Shown piece by piece: positions 1-10,200 of a stretch of 64,000 nucleotides of DNA. Position numbers and translations under genes: made by a program. Below the pieces are notes generated by a model. It saw nothing but the letters and a program-made list of their open reading frames with translations. It made no database searches and was not told the DNA's origin. The first letter of the stretch is position 1. Every line of letters begins with the position of its first letter. This stretch comes from Calidifontibacillus oryziterrae (GTDB taxonomy: Bacteria; Bacillota; Bacilli; Bacillales; Bacillaceae_J): NCBI RefSeq assembly GCF_000331575.1, contig NZ_KB223527.1:1213842-1277841 (forward strand), read 5' to 3'.

Positions 1-1373
1 GAAAGCTGTGTTAAATCATCCGTTGTTGCTAAAAGTCTTATTGCCTTTTCCGCATTTTTGCGGTCAGTAATATCGTTGCGAATTGTTAAGTACTGATATG
101 GCATCCCTTCATTATTAATAAACGGAATAATCATAGTATTAACCCAGTAGAAGCTACCATCCTTTGCTCGATTTCGAACGTGCCCTTCCCATACCCGACC
201 AGCTTGTATTGTTTCCCATAAATTACGAATAAACTCTTTCGAATGGTATCCAGAATTAAGGATGCGATGTGTCTTGCCAACAACTTCTTCTTTTTCATAT
301 TTTGATAACTGGCTAAACTTATCATTTACGTACAAAATCACACCTTTATCATCCGTGATTTCTACAATATTCGATAAATTTAACGCAGTTTTAATATTGT
401 TAAGCTCCTTGAACATATATTCAAATTCACTTTCAGATCGTTTATGATCAGTAATATCATGGAAAATAGTGAAATGACCACCCATTATATTAAATGGGAG
501 TGACATGACTTCAACGGTAATCTTTGTTCCATCAATCCTAGTAAATTGTTCCTCCACTACTTCTGCTACTTGCTTCTCTTCCTTTACATGGCAAAATAGT
601 GCATTTGTTCTGAATGATGACTCTTGTGGGATGATCTGATAAATAGATTCACCAATCATCTCGTCCTGATCAGATAATCCAAGTGCCTTACGTGCATAGT
701 TATTAATAAATTGAAACTTTCCATTCTTTGAAATAACAATGCCTAGTGGTGAATGCTCAATAAGCATTCGATATTTTTTTTCACTTTTTGCTAAGTTCAC
801 TAGTAGATGCCAAGTACTGAATATTACTAAAGCAAATAATAGATTTACCGTAATAAAAATTGCATTTTTGGTAGTTAGTCCTTGAATTACTTTTTTTCCT
901 TCATCCTCAAACATTTTTACAACGATATCTAATTGATCGATCAACTCTTCGCTTTTCATAATTATACTCGTCGCGTATACTTGGTCGGATTCATTATTAA
1001 CTGCTTGATGAATATCAGCTTTTAATGATAACCAATTTATCTCAATTTGCTTTAATTGCGCTTTTATATCTTCATTTTCTAACGGAAGTAAGCCAAGCGC
1101 CTCATTCCCATTCATTAAACCAATTAAGTTCTCTTCAAATTCATTTAAGGTAGCCAATAATTCTTCCTCTACAGTAGCTTCATCCGAATACAATAGTTTA
1201 ATGGAATGATTGTTTATTTTTTGAGCTAGCATCCTTTCTCGTCCAGCAACGTTAATGTTATGACTAATATTTTCTTCATTCGTAATTAATGTTGTTATAA
1301 TAAAATAATTAGCACCACTTAAAACAACAATTCCAATAATAATAAAGGTTATTTTATAATAAAGTGATTTCAA
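1..1373 (-). CDS. Membrane PilJ/PAS sensor protein, C-terminus outside window
   Basis: The frame is open from a TTG start at 1373-1371 to the window edge, so the C-terminus is missing. A GAGAGGG-type ribosome binding site precedes the TTG. One membrane segment at about residues 7-27 is followed by a PilJ-like helical extracytoplasmic region with the family motif NVAGRERMLAQKI, then a second membrane segment at about 165-190. Two PAS/S-box domains with PAC motifs follow (ITDHKRSE, ITDRKNAE). The visible part ends at ATTDDLTQLS, so the output domain (kinase, GGDEF or other) is unknown. It lies downstream of, and in the same direction as, the c-di-GMP gene at 1544-4114, from which it is separated by 170 bases. 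It probably senses a small ligand or redox state; that is inference. Confidence 0.8.
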   Translation of the reverse strand, partial: MKSLYYKITFIIIGIVVLSGANYFIITTLITNEENISHNINVAGRERMLAQKINNHSIKLLYSDEATVEEELLATLNEFEENLIGLMNGNEALGLLPLENEDIKAQLKQIEINWLSLKADIHQAVNNESDQVYATSIIMKSEELIDQLDIVVKMFEDEGKKVIQGLTTKNAIFITVNLLFALVIFSTWHLLVNLAKSEKKYRMLIEHSPLGIVISKNGKFQFINNYARKALGLSDQDEMIGESIYQIIPQESSFRTNALFCHVKEEKQVAEVVEEQFTRIDGTKITVEVMSLPFNIMGGHFTIFHDITDHKRSESEFEYMFKELNNIKTALNLSNIVEITDDKGVILYVNDKFSQLSKYEKEEVVGKTHRILNSGYHSKEFIRNLWETIQAGRVWEGHVRNRAKDGSFYWVNTMIIPFINNEGMPYQYLTIRNDITDRKNAEKAIRLLATTDDLTQL

Positions 1374-1543
1374 GGCAACACCCTCTCTCTCTAATGATGT
1401 CACTGTCCTTTTGCCTCGATTTACCTATATGTTGAATATAATCGTTGAAAGCATTGCCCAATGCTAATGAATAAAAACATTGATAGAAAGCACGACTCTA
1501 AGTGCGCTACTTGCATATTTTATATTTTCTGTAATTAGGATTT

Positions 1544-4114
1544 TTAAGCCTTGCTGCTACTTTCGACCGTGCTAAAATTAAAAAATTTCTGCCTGCTTAT
1601 TGATAAAAACCAGCTTGTTGATGAGACTGCCTGATTTCGTAGCTTTACTTGAAACTTATTTAGAATACTTATTATTTCATCACGTTGTTTATCATCAATA
1701 TCAAACTGGAAGCCATACTGTTGAATATCGCCCACTTCTTTTCCCCAAACAATCGAGCCCGTTGCTTCAACTTTCTCTTCTAAAATATACGTTCTTATTC
1801 TTAATATTAAGTCAGGTCTTGTTGGAAGTTTAATATTGGAAGAAAACTTAACCCCACCAGGACCGATATCCTCGATTAATACCTTCGTCATACCAACTTG
1901 TATTTTCTTACCACCTATAGATGCGATCGTCATCTCCGCTATAAGTGGACGTGGCAATTCGATTCGATAATATGCACGCCGATTCTCAAAAATTTCAGCA
2001 TCAGTTTTTATACTGTCACCTAAGTGACATTTACCTCTTCTTAACAATCTCTCAAATTTTCCAGCGGATAATGGCTTACTAAAGAAATACCCTTGTAGAT
2101 ACGTACAATGAATTTTCCGCAAATATGCTGCTTGTTCACTAGTTTCAACACCTTCTGCAACAACGTGAATCTTTAGTCTTTCTGCTAGTTTAATAATCGA
2201 TGTTGCAATTTCTGTACTTTCTTGATCAGCGGGGATTTCTTTAATAAATGATTTATCAATTTTTACTGTATCCGGTTTTATCTTTTTTAAATGAGATAGT
2301 GACGAAAAACCTGTGCCAAAATCATCAATCGCGATGGTAATTCCTAATTTGCGCAATTGATTTAATTTCGAAAGAACCGCAACTTCATTTTTAAGGACTG
2401 CAGTTTCCGTTAATTCAATTTCCAGCCACTTTGCCTCAAGTCCGGTTTGTTCGAGAACTTTTTCGACCATTTCCACTAAATCTGCTTGCAAAAATTGAAG
2501 AGGTGAAAAGTTCACTCCTATCTTGATTGGTGCATAGCCTTCATCCTGCCATTTCTTGTTTTGCTTGCAAGCTATCAATAACACTTGTTTTCCTATCATA
2601 CTAATAAGCCCTGACTGTTCAGCTAAAGAAATAAATTCATCAGGAGAAACAATTCCCCACTCTGGGTGATCCCAACGAGCAAGCGCTTCTACTCTAACGA
2701 TTGTATGAGTCTTCGAATCTACCTTTGGCTGATACTGTAAAAATAGTTCCCCGTTATTAATTGCATCCCTTAGATCATTCTGCAATGAAAACTTTTTATA
2801 AGCGCCAATACTTAATCGTGGCGAAAAAATTTCGTACGTGTTCTTCCCATCGTCCTTCGCCCGGTACAATGCCAAATCAGCATTTTGGATTAATGAATGG
2901 GTGCTTTCTCCACCATCTGGATAAATACTTATCCCAATACTTGCCGTAATATGTAAAGTATAATTATCTATTAAAAACGGATTTATAAATAATGCCAAAA
3001 TTCGCTGTGCCACTTTTTGAATTTCAGCTATATCGTTTACATTTGCAACAATGATTGTGAATTCATCGCCGCCAATACGTGATATAACGTCCGATTCATT
3101 TTTGCTTTGAATGAATCGCTCAGACACTTCTCGCAATAGCTTATCACCAATTTCGTGCCCCAGCGTATCGTTAATAAACTTGAAACCGTCTAAGTCAATA
3201 AACAACAATGCAAACATCGCGCAATTTTCTTGTGCCTCACTAAGCCTTTGCTTTAATTCCAGTTCAAAAAGACGTCGGTTAGGAAGTCCTGTTAAATAAT
3301 CAAAATATGCCATATATTCAACTTCTCGTTGCTGTTTGCGAAGCTCCTCTTCAATCAGTTTACGATCTGTAATATCTGAACAAATCGCAATATATTGAAC
3401 TGGCTTATTATTGCCATCTATTAAAGGAACGATTGTTGTATTTGCCCACCAGATTCCACCATCTTTCGTAAGGTTCTTTACTTCACCTTTCCAAATATCC
3501 CCTTTCATTATCGTAGCCCACATTTTTTTAAAATACCTCTTTGGGTGATATTGTGAATCTAAGATGGTATAATGTTTTCCTAGTAATTCATCCTTTTTAA
3601 ACTTTGAAATCTCACAAAAGTGATCATTTGCATAAATAATTTTTCCTTCACTATCAATTATTGTGATTGATGAGGAAGCATCTAATACATATTTATAATC
3701 TTCTAAACGTTTAATCGTTTTCGCCAATTTTCTTTCATTCTTTTTATGGGCTGATATATCTTTAATAATGGCTATATATCCATTTATTCGACCTTGGTCG
3801 TCATACCATGGTAATGGGTTTATCGTAGCATCAATTAACGTTCCGTTTTTCCTTTTTCTTTTTGCCTCAACATTTGTTAATACATTTCCGTTAATAACAT
3901 GAGTAAACATCTTATGAAACGCGTCTTTTTCAAACTCAGGTAAAATCGGAAAAGGACGATCAATCACCTCTTCCTCATGCCAACCAAATAAATCCGCCGC
4001 AGTTTGGTTCCATTTCTTTACATTCATATTTTTATCAAGTGCAATCATTGCTAACGTTGAATTATGAAATAAAAGTTTTAAATAACGATCCTCTTTTAAA
4101 AAATGTAATGACAA
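1544..4114 (-). CDS. PAS-PAS-GGDEF-EAL-PilZ cyclic-di-GMP turnover protein
   Basis: An 856-residue cytoplasmic protein with two PAS domains (about 10-125 and 135-255), a diguanylate cyclase domain with an intact GGDEF motif near residue 347, and a phosphodiesterase domain with an intact EAL motif near 475 and the DDFGTGFSSL and KIDKSFI elements. It ends with a PilZ-like c-di-GMP-binding domain (RRAYYR near 713, then a DIGPGG element). Both catalytic signatures look complete, so it could make and break c-di-GMP, with PAS and PilZ inputs setting the balance. No membrane segment is visible. The leader contains a c-di-GMP-I riboswitch and terminator, so its own product or substrate probably controls transcription. 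The ATG at 4114 follows a TGGAG ribosome binding site. Confidence 0.93.
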   Translation of the reverse strand: MSLHFLKEDRYLKLLFHNSTLAMIALDKNMNVKKWNQTAADLFGWHEEEVIDRPFPILPEFEKDAFHKMFTHVINGNVLTNVEAKRKRKNGTLIDATINPLPWYDDQGRINGYIAIIKDISAHKKNERKLAKTIKRLEDYKYVLDASSSITIIDSEGKIIYANDHFCEISKFKKDELLGKHYTILDSQYHPKRYFKKMWATIMKGDIWKGEVKNLTKDGGIWWANTTIVPLIDGNNKPVQYIAICSDITDRKLIEEELRKQQREVEYMAYFDYLTGLPNRRLFELELKQRLSEAQENCAMFALLFIDLDGFKFINDTLGHEIGDKLLREVSERFIQSKNESDVISRIGGDEFTIIVANVNDIAEIQKVAQRILALFINPFLIDNYTLHITASIGISIYPDGGESTHSLIQNADLALYRAKDDGKNTYEIFSPRLSIGAYKKFSLQNDLRDAINNGELFLQYQPKVDSKTHTIVRVEALARWDHPEWGIVSPDEFISLAEQSGLISMIGKQVLLIACKQNKKWQDEGYAPIKIGVNFSPLQFLQADLVEMVEKVLEQTGLEAKWLEIELTETAVLKNEVAVLSKLNQLRKLGITIAIDDFGTGFSSLSHLKKIKPDTVKIDKSFIKEIPADQESTEIATSIIKLAERLKIHVVAEGVETSEQAAYLRKIHCTYLQGYFFSKPLSAGKFERLLRRGKCHLGDSIKTDAEIFENRRAYYRIELPRPLIAEMTIASIGGKKIQVGMTKVLIEDIGPGGVKFSSNIKLPTRPDLILRIRTYILEEKVEATGSIVWGKEVGDIQQYGFQFDIDDKQRDEIISILNKFQVKLRNQAVSSTSWFLSISRQKFFNFSTVESSSKA

Positions 4115-4170
4115 TCTCCACAGCTCCCTTTAAATACGCATCTGCTGATTTTTTTCGTTTAGAAAAAGAA

Positions 4171-4210
4171 AAACAAAAAAACATATCCGCACATTAGTAG
4201 GACATGTTTT
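4171..4210 (-). terminator. Riboswitch expression-platform terminator
   Basis: On the minus strand AACATGTCC pairs with GGATATGTT (nine pairs, one G-U) and is followed by a run of seven T, then GTTTTTC. It lies just after the aptamer and about 56 bases before the start codon, so ligand state probably decides between termination and read-through. The direction of switching (ON or OFF) cannot be read with certainty. Confidence 0.85.
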
Positions 4211-4224
4211 TGACGTTCCCAAAA

Positions 4225-4300
4225 GCGGCAGCTGGCTAACATTCCAAATATGGATTAGTCCCTATAGCTTTGCGTCACTACGTTTCCGTAGTTTTGCCCT
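4225..4300 (-). promoter_or_regulatory. Cyclic-di-GMP-I (GEMM-I) riboswitch aptamer
   Basis: On the minus strand the leader reads GGGCAAAACTACGGAAACG, then TAGTGACGCAAAGCTATAGG, then ACTAA, and closes with TTAGCCAGCTGCC. This matches the GEMM-I consensus: a GGGCAAAC start, a GNRA (GAAA) tetraloop in the first hairpin, the invariant GACGCAAAGC, the second hairpin and the conserved GCC...GCTGCC end. The outer stem AAAAG/CTTTT closes the fold. It sits about 110 bases upstream of the GGDEF-EAL-PilZ start and is followed by an intrinsic terminator. The remainder of the 4115-4488 gap is AT-rich leader and upstream DNA with possible -10 hexamers (TATAAT near 4340) but no convincing full promoter. 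Confidence 0.92.
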
Positions 4301-4488
4301 TTTCGTTATTTATGAGCATTTATACCGTTATTAACGTGTTAATTATACATTATCGTTGCATATAAATCTGTGATAAATTTGTTAAAAATTGTTGAACTTT
4401 GTCGGAAGATGTTGCATTAAGAGGAATATATTACTGCCCATAATTACATACTGCTTAAATTTAGCCTTTAAATGATATTTTTCAAAGG

Positions 4489-4902
4489 TTAATTTTGCTC
4501 TTGAAACATTTCTGCAATAATTGGTTTTGGAAAGTTCATTCTGTAATGTTTTCTGCGTTCAGTACGTAACGCTTGTCTAGTACTGGAACTATTGTCTATC
4601 TTAATAAATGGCTGGTCCAAAAACTTTTCAAAAAGATTGACATTTACCGGACGGCTATATAAAAAGCCTTGAATTAAATGACAATTTCGGTCGCGGAGAA
4701 ATTGAAGCTGCTGTACCGTTTCGACTCCTTCTGCAACAATTTTTACATTCATAACACTTGCGAGTGAAATCAAACTTGAAATAATACTTTCTTTTCGTTT
4801 ATTTTTCCCAATCTCTTTAATAAATGAAGAATCTATTTTAATAAAATCAATATCATATGTAGATAAATATGAAAGGGATGCCCGTTTCGGACATCCCTTC
4901 AA
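4489..4902 (-). pseudogene. Broken EAL-PilZ remnant, paralogue of the gene at 1544-4114
   Basis: The readable protein begins in the second half of an EAL domain (SLSYLSTYDIDFIKID corresponds to SLSHLKKIKPDTVKID in the neighbour) and runs through KIVAEGVET and HLIQGFLYSRP. It enters a PilZ domain (ERRKHYRMNFPKP) and stops after about 15 further residues. The EAL motif, the catalytic N-terminal half and most of PilZ are absent. The only ATG lies inside the copZ terminator hairpin, so the first few codons are not EAL sequence. Homology begins near 4864. It is a remnant truncated at both ends; no function is expected. Confidence 0.85.
4866..4899 (-). terminator. copZ transcription terminator
   Basis: AAGGGATG at 4873-4880 pairs with CATCCCTT at 4892-4899. 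The stem lies 57 bases after the copZ stop. On the minus strand only a weak T-run follows (TTTCATATTT), because EAL-remnant sequence begins there. Confidence 0.6.
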
Positions 4903-4955
4903 TTTTTATTAACTTCTCGTTGGCTCTTGATTTGTCAATTGCCTGTTTAAATTCT

Positions 4956-5156
4956 CTACTTTACATCGTAACCTTGATCTTCAATTGCCTCTTTTATTTT
5001 TTCTATTGTTACAGTTGCTTCATCATAAGTAACCGCAACTGATTTACTTGCTAAGTCAACTTTTGCTTCGACACCAATTTCCTTTAACGCTGTTTCAACT
5101 GCATTTACACAATGTCCGCAAGACATTCCTTCAACTGTTAATGTTTCGTTTTTCAT
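4956..5156 (-). CDS. copZ: Copper chaperone CopZ
   Basis: A 66-residue heavy-metal-associated domain protein with the Cu(I) site GMSCGHC (Cys13 and Cys16) near the N-terminus, a typical full-length CopZ. It carries Cu(I) in the cytoplasm and hands it to the CopA exporter or to CsoR. It lies 131 bases downstream of copA in the same direction, preceded by a good ribosome binding site (TTGGAGCG), and is followed by a hairpin terminator. The order csoR, copA, copZ read leftwards indicates copper-induced expression. Confidence 0.95.
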   Translation of the reverse strand: MKNETLTVEGMSCGHCVNAVETALKEIGVEAKVDLASKSVAVTYDEATVTIEKIKEAIEDQGYDVK

Positions 5157-5287
5157 ATCATTCGCTCCAATCTTTTGTTAATTAATATTTATATAAAATG
5201 GGACTAAGTATCTTACCCCAATTTTATCCGATAAAACTTAGAAATTTTGTTATAAGCCTTTCTAAAGCTAGTAGTAACAAAAGACAT

Positions 5288-7696
5288 TTAGATTTTTGCT
5301 TTTTGTAATCGCAATGCATTTAATACAACAGAAACAGAGCTTAACGCCATAGCTGCCCCAGCTACCCATGGTGCTAGGAGACCTATTGCCGCAATTGGAA
5401 TACCTAATGAATTGTACCCAAGTGCCCAGAACAAGTTTTGTTTAATATTTTTCATTGTTTTTCGGCTCATTATAATCGCATCCGGTATGCTTTGAAGATC
5501 TCCTCGCATTAACGTTACATCCGCTGCTTCCATTGCAACATCTGTACCGGTACCAATCGCCATCCCAATATCTGCAGTTGCTAGCGCAGGTGCATCATTA
5601 ATACCATCCCCTACCATCGCAACTTTCTTTCCAGATTCCTGTAATTTTCTAACTTCTTCTGCTTTTCCTTCTGGCAATACTTCCGCTCGCACGTGTTCAA
5701 TTCCTACTTGTTGTGCAATCGCTTGTGCTGTTCTTTCATTATCACCTGTTATCATAATGACTTCAATTTCCATTTGTTTCAACCGTTCTACAGCTGCTTT
5801 TGACGTATCTTTAATTGTATCGGCAACTGCAACCATTCCAGCAAACGCACCATCGATTGCAACAATCATTGCCGTTTTACCTGCTGACTCGAATATGTTC
5901 ATCGTTTCAATTGCCGCTTCGATATCAATGTTATGTTTGGCCATTAAACGTCGCGTCCCAATATACAAATCCTTTCCTTCAACAACAGCGTGAATTCCGT
6001 ACCCGGGAATGGCTTCAAACTGATCTGCTTTCGCCAATTCAATTCCTTTTTCCTTAGTACCGGCTACAATCGCTTCTGCTAAAGGATGCTCGGAATTATT
6101 TTCAGCACTAGCAACTAAGCGTAGAAATTCGTCTTCTTCACCCCTAGCTACTATTACATCAGTAAGTTCTGGTGTTCCTTTTGTTACCGTTCCAGTTTTA
6201 TCAACAATTATCGTATCGATTAAATGAGTTCTTTCAAGGTGTTCCCCACCCTTAAATAGAATTCCAAATTCAGCGGCACGTCCTGAACCAGCCATAATTG
6301 AGGTTGGAGTTGCAAGACCTAATGCACACGGACAAGCAATCACTAGAACTGCAATCATATTTTCAAGCGCATTTGCAAAGTCATTAGGCGTTACAACGAA
6401 AAACCAAACAAGGAACACAACAACAGCAATACCGACAACAACAGGAACGAAAATACCTGAAATTTTATCTGCTACTCTTTGAATTGGGGCTTTTGAACCT
6501 TGAGCATCCTCAACAACTTTAATAATTTGTGCTAATGCCGTTTCCTTCCCAACTTTTGTTGCCTTCATTTTTAAAATGCCATTTTTATTGATCGTTGCTC
6601 CAAATAGTTGATCGCCAATCGCTTTATCGATTGGAATACTTTCTCCTGTGAGCATTGACTCATCGATTGTCGATTGCCCTTCAATCACATGGCCATCAAC
6701 CGGAATTTTTTCGCCAGGCTTAACAATAATGGTATCGCCAACCGCTACTTCTTCAATTTTAATTACCGTTTCCTGACCGTCACGAATGACGGTTGCTGTT
6801 TTCGCCTGCAAGCCCATTAATGTTTTAATTGCTTCAGATGTACGGCCTTTTGCAAGCGCCTCAAATAATTTCCCAAGTAATATTAATGTAATCAAAACAG
6901 CACTTGTTTCATAATATAATTGAACGCTATGATGATCATTGCCTATCGCTAAGATCGATTGGTATAAGCTGTAAAAATAGGCAGCAGATGTTCCTAACGC
7001 AACAAGGACATCCATATTTGCACTGCCATTTCGTAAAGCTTTATAGGCTCCTACATAGAACTGCTTTCCTATATAAAATTGCACAGGTGTTGCAAACGCA
7101 AATTGAAACCATGGATTCATAAAGATATCCGGCATCCAAATGAACGATGTAAAAGTAAAGTGCCCAACCATTGACCATAATAACGGCAAGGATAGTAGTG
7201 CCGAAATCAGTAATTTCTTCTTTTGCTTAGAAATTTCCTTTTCTCGATGATCACTGTCGATTCCGTTATCAGCGTCTTTCGTTGATGCCTCATAACCTAA
7301 GGCCTTTACTTTCTGCAAAATCTCATCTAGGCTCACTTCTCCTGTGTATTCCACATGGGCGGTTTCTAACGCAAGGTTCACATTTGCTTTCGTAACACCG
7401 GATAATTTATTTAATCCTTTTTCAATTCTAGCCGAACACGCAGCACACGTCATACCTGTTATTTTAAGTTCAACACTTTCTTTAACAGTTCCGTAGCCAA
7501 GCTTTTCAATTTTCTCCTCAATTGCTGCCACATTTGATATTGACGGATCAAATGAAACGGTTGCTTTTTCTAAAGCAAGATTAACATTTGCCCTTTGAAC
7601 ACCGTCCATTTTAGTAAGACCTTTCTCAATTCGATTCGCACAAGCTGCACATGTCATTCCTGTTATTTGTATCGTTATCTGTTTTTCGTCAGCCAT
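5288..7696 (-). CDS. copA: Copper-exporting P1B-type ATPase CopA
   Basis: An 802-residue membrane ATPase. It has two N-terminal heavy-metal domains, each with GMTCAAC (about residues 13-19 and 80-86), eight expected membrane segments, the transmembrane CPC copper motif (ACPCALG near 457), the phosphorylation motif DKTGT near 498, a TGE actuator motif, and GDGINDAPA near 697. The family pumps Cu(I) out of the cytoplasm. The ATG at 7696 follows GAGGTG. An inverted repeat lies 38-57 bases upstream. In this organism the pump should balance the copper demand created by NosZ. Confidence 0.97.
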   Translation of the reverse strand: MADEKQITIQITGMTCAACANRIEKGLTKMDGVQRANVNLALEKATVSFDPSISNVAAIEEKIEKLGYGTVKESVELKITGMTCAACSARIEKGLNKLSGVTKANVNLALETAHVEYTGEVSLDEILQKVKALGYEASTKDADNGIDSDHREKEISKQKKKLLISALLSLPLLWSMVGHFTFTSFIWMPDIFMNPWFQFAFATPVQFYIGKQFYVGAYKALRNGSANMDVLVALGTSAAYFYSLYQSILAIGNDHHSVQLYYETSAVLITLILLGKLFEALAKGRTSEAIKTLMGLQAKTATVIRDGQETVIKIEEVAVGDTIIVKPGEKIPVDGHVIEGQSTIDESMLTGESIPIDKAIGDQLFGATINKNGILKMKATKVGKETALAQIIKVVEDAQGSKAPIQRVADKISGIFVPVVVGIAVVVFLVWFFVVTPNDFANALENMIAVLVIACPCALGLATPTSIMAGSGRAAEFGILFKGGEHLERTHLIDTIIVDKTGTVTKGTPELTDVIVARGEEDEFLRLVASAENNSEHPLAEAIVAGTKEKGIELAKADQFEAIPGYGIHAVVEGKDLYIGTRRLMAKHNIDIEAAIETMNIFESAGKTAMIVAIDGAFAGMVAVADTIKDTSKAAVERLKQMEIEVIMITGDNERTAQAIAQQVGIEHVRAEVLPEGKAEEVRKLQESGKKVAMVGDGINDAPALATADIGMAIGTGTDVAMEAADVTLMRGDLQSIPDAIIMSRKTMKNIKQNLFWALGYNSLGIPIAAIGLLAPWVAGAAMALSSVSVVLNALRLQKAKI

Positions 7697-7733
7697 TTAG
7701 GTATCACCTCGCTTGCTATTTAATAGCAAAAAT

Positions 7734-7753
7734 TACTATACCGCACTATAGTA
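7734..7753. promoter_or_regulatory. Inverted repeat in the copA promoter region
   Basis: TACTATA (7734-7740), six bases, then TATAGTA (7747-7753) form a perfect 7-bp inverted repeat between csoR and copA. It overlaps a plausible -10 region on the minus strand. It lacks the G/C-tracts of a standard CsoR box, so assignment to CsoR is uncertain. Confidence 0.4.
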
Positions 7754-7797
7754 TATTCGATACTACAATTTACACAAGAATTACATACTAAGAAAAG

Positions 7798-8121
7798 TTA
7801 TTTCTTCATTAACTTCATGATTGTAGTTAGTAACTCATCAATAACCTCATCCTCACCAGCTTGAATTCGTTCGATTACACAGCTTTTCATATGGCCTTCT
7901 AATAAAACTTTACCGACACCATTTAATGCGGCTTGAACGGCTGCTATTTGATTTAATATATCATCGCAATAAATATCCTTTTCAACCATTCCTTTAATAC
8001 CTCTTATTTGGCCTTCAATTCTGTTTAGCCTCGCAACTAAATTTTTTTTCAATTTATCTGAATGATGGCTATGTCGTTCGTGACATCCGTTCTCACAAAC
8101 ATCTATCTCATTCAATTCCAT
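7798..8121 (-). CDS. csoR: Copper-sensing repressor CsoR
   Basis: A 107-residue DUF156/CsoR-family helical repressor. The Cu(I) ligands of the family are present as Cys52 (IYCDD), His77 and Cys81 (EGHMKSC). The core RLNRIEGQIRGIKGMVE is typical. An extra N-terminal stretch with Cys9, Cys13 and a His-rich run (HERHSHH) could add metal ligands. Copper binding releases CsoR from DNA and switches on copper export. The gene is upstream of copA in the same direction, and its own promoter carries a CsoR-like box. Confidence 0.95.
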   Translation of the reverse strand: MELNEIDVCENGCHERHSHHSDKLKKNLVARLNRIEGQIRGIKGMVEKDIYCDDILNQIAAVQAALNGVGKVLLEGHMKSCVIERIQAGEDEVIDELLTTIMKLMKK

Positions 8122-8198
8122 ATTAATCGTCCCCTTCTTATTGCTCGAAAATAAAATTATTATGAGATACCAAGCAAACCTAATTACTGAATAATTTA

Positions 8199-8228
8199 AT
8201 AATAGTATACTCCCCTACCCTATGTCAA
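8199..8228 (-). promoter_or_regulatory. csoR promoter with CsoR-like operator
   Basis: On the minus strand a -35 TTGACA (8228-8223) is spaced 18 bases from a -10 TATTAT (8204-8199). The spacer reads TAGGGTAGGGGAGTATAC, which on the plus strand is GTATACTCCCCTACCCTA. This resembles the C/G-tract pseudopalindrome of Bacillus CsoR boxes, lying between the -35 and -10 elements where a repressor would block polymerase. Confidence 0.7.
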
Positions 8229-8389
8229 TGATATATAAAAATATTATTAAATTGCAACTCCAGCTGGTAAATCGACACTATTTTGACACGTTAGTTAACA
8301 TATTATTACTGTATAATAATTTTATCATATAGTTTAGTTGCATCAAAACTTGAACGACTTTGATTTATACATATGGAAGGATGATTGCA

Positions 8390-10084
8390 ATGAAAACGAT
8401 AAAAGCAAAATTATTTTTACCGATTTTTTTTATGTTTATCTTTTTTACTACCGTGTTGGTTGCACAAGTAACAGGTATTAACAAGAACCTGGAGGAAATT
8501 AACGAAATTAATGATAAATTTTTTACAACACTAGTAAAAGCAGAACAATTAAAGCTGAATGTCGTTCAAGTACAGCAATGGTTAACCGATATCAGTGCAA
8601 CAAGAGCTTCAGAAGGTTTAGATGATGGCTTCGATGAAGCCGCTAAGCATGCCAAAAGTGTAGATACTCTCCTTATAGAGCTCGGAGAATTAAATCCTGA
8701 GCGTAAACAGCAGTTAACGGATATTACAAATCATTTCCATGACTATTACGATTCAGGCAAAAAGATGGCTCAAGCTTATATTGATGGTGGACCTGAACAA
8801 GGGAATTTGATGATGGAACAGTTCGATAGCGATGCTGCAGCAATTAACGACGACGTAGATGCACTTGTTGAGGATTCGAATATACAAGTTGAAACTGCCA
8901 TTCATACTATCAAGCAAATAACTTCTAATATGATTATCGTTACTGTTATCTCTATTGTTTTGTCACTACTTATTTGTGCAGCTGTTTGGATACTAGTTTC
9001 AAAAAAGGTTATCAAACCAATTTCTCTTTTATTAAAAAAGCTGGAAAGTTTATCAGAGCATGGTGGAGATTTGACTCAACAACTCAATATAGATACGAGC
9101 GATGAAATTGGGGGTTTAGCAAAAGCAACGAATAAGTTTATAGATAATATTCGAAGTATAGTTACTAATGTTAAGCAAAGCTCCAGTCAAGCAGTAGCAA
9201 GTGCAGAACAGTTAGCTACCCATGCAGAAGAAACCGGTCAAAAATCAAATGAAATTGCAAACTCGATTGGAGAAATAGCTGATGGGTCAGCTAAGCAAGC
9301 AGAGCATGCTGAAAAGATTTTAAAAATGATGGAAGAAACAGCGATAGAAGTATCTAATGGGCGAAATCAAGCAGCTACCACACTGTCAAACGCAAAAAAA
9401 TCAAGCCTATACGCTCGTGAAGGAAATGAAGCTATAAATGATGCCATCGATCATTTACGAACAATAACAGCTACAGTTAATGATGCTGCACAGTCCGTTC
9501 AAAACCTTGGAAAACGATCTGAAGAAATTGGTGGTATTATAACAGCCATCTCGGCTATATCTGAACAAACAAATTTACTTGCCTTAAATGCTGCGATTGA
9601 AGCGGCACGAGCTGGGGAAGCCGGGAAAGGATTTGCTGTCGTCGCCGAAGAAGTGCGTAAACTTGCAGAACAAGCAAGCCAATCATCAAAACAAATTACA
9701 GAATTAATTAAGTCTATCCAAACAGAAACGATTAATACTGTGGCTCTAATGGAGAAAAATTTACTAGAAGTTAAAAACCAAGAAGATATGATAGAAAAAA
9801 GTAGAGCTTCATTAAAAAACATTGTAGTGCAGGTTGAAGAAACTGAAATTGAAACACAAAACATTAATGAGTTATTAATTGCATTTAATGAAAAAGCGCA
9901 GAACGTACTTATTGCTATTCAAGAAATATCAAGTATATCAGAGGAATCAGCCTCATCAGCAAAATCAGTTGCAGAAGCTTCTGAGGAACAATTTGCAACC
10001 ATCGAAGAAATTTCAGCTAGTTCTGTAGAACTCGCTCAACTAGCTGAAAGTTTGCAAAAACAAGTAAATCGATTTACCGTATAG
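8390..10084 (+). CDS. Methyl-accepting chemotaxis protein
   Basis: A 564-residue chemoreceptor. It has a membrane segment at about 8-28, an extracytoplasmic helical ligand domain of about 150 residues with a heavily acidic end, a second membrane segment at about 178-205, a HAMP domain, and a cytoplasmic signalling domain with the hairpin tip [19 protein letters not shown]. The ATG at 8390 is preferred because GGAAGG lies nine bases upstream; ATGs at 8360 and 8381 are in frame but poorly spaced. It is monocistronic and ends in a strong terminator. The ligand is unknown. Confidence 0.9.
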   Translation: MKTIKAKLFLPIFFMFIFFTTVLVAQVTGINKNLEEINEINDKFFTTLVKAEQLKLNVVQVQQWLTDISATRASEGLDDGFDEAAKHAKSVDTLLIELGELNPERKQQLTDITNHFHDYYDSGKKMAQAYIDGGPEQGNLMMEQFDSDAAAINDDVDALVEDSNIQVETAIHTIKQITSNMIIVTVISIVLSLLICAAVWILVSKKVIKPISLLLKKLESLSEHGGDLTQQLNIDTSDEIGGLAKATNKFIDNIRSIVTNVKQSSSQAVASAEQLATHAEETGQKSNEIANSIGEIADGSAKQAEHAEKILKMMEETAIEVSNGRNQAATTLSNAKKSSLYAREGNEAINDAIDHLRTITATVNDAAQSVQNLGKRSEEIGGIITAISAISEQTNLLALNAAIEAARAGEAGKGFAVVAEEVRKLAEQASQSSKQITELIKSIQTETINTVALMEKNLLEVKNQEDMIEKSRASLKNIVVQVEETEIETQNINELLIAFNEKAQNVLIAIQEISSISEESASSAKSVAEASEEQFATIEEISASSVELAQLAESLQKQVNRFTV

Positions 10085-10124
10085 GAATATAAAACGGTAT
10101 CGCCCTGCCAGATCAGCCCGACAG

Positions 10125-10172
10125 AAAAATGTCCTTCATCATTGCTATGAAGGACATTTTTATATATTTTTT
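10125..10172 (+). terminator. Bidirectional intrinsic terminator
   Basis: AAAAATGTCCTTCAT and ATGAAGGACATTTTT form a 15-bp perfect stem with a T-rich tail on the plus strand. It ends the chemoreceptor gene and can also end the dctM transcript arriving from the other side. Confidence 0.9.
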
Positions 10173-10200
10173 GTCGTAACGTAAATACAGCAATTTTCAT

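Noticed and set aside
4489-4902. A 137-residue ORF as a working EAL protein
   Set aside because: The catalytic half is missing, PilZ is cut short, and the start lies inside the copZ terminator; called a pseudogene.
9499-9864. Minus-strand 121-residue ORF within the first chemoreceptor gene
   Set aside because: It mirrors the conserved signalling domain of the receptor on the opposite strand; the same kind of shadow occurs in other receptors.
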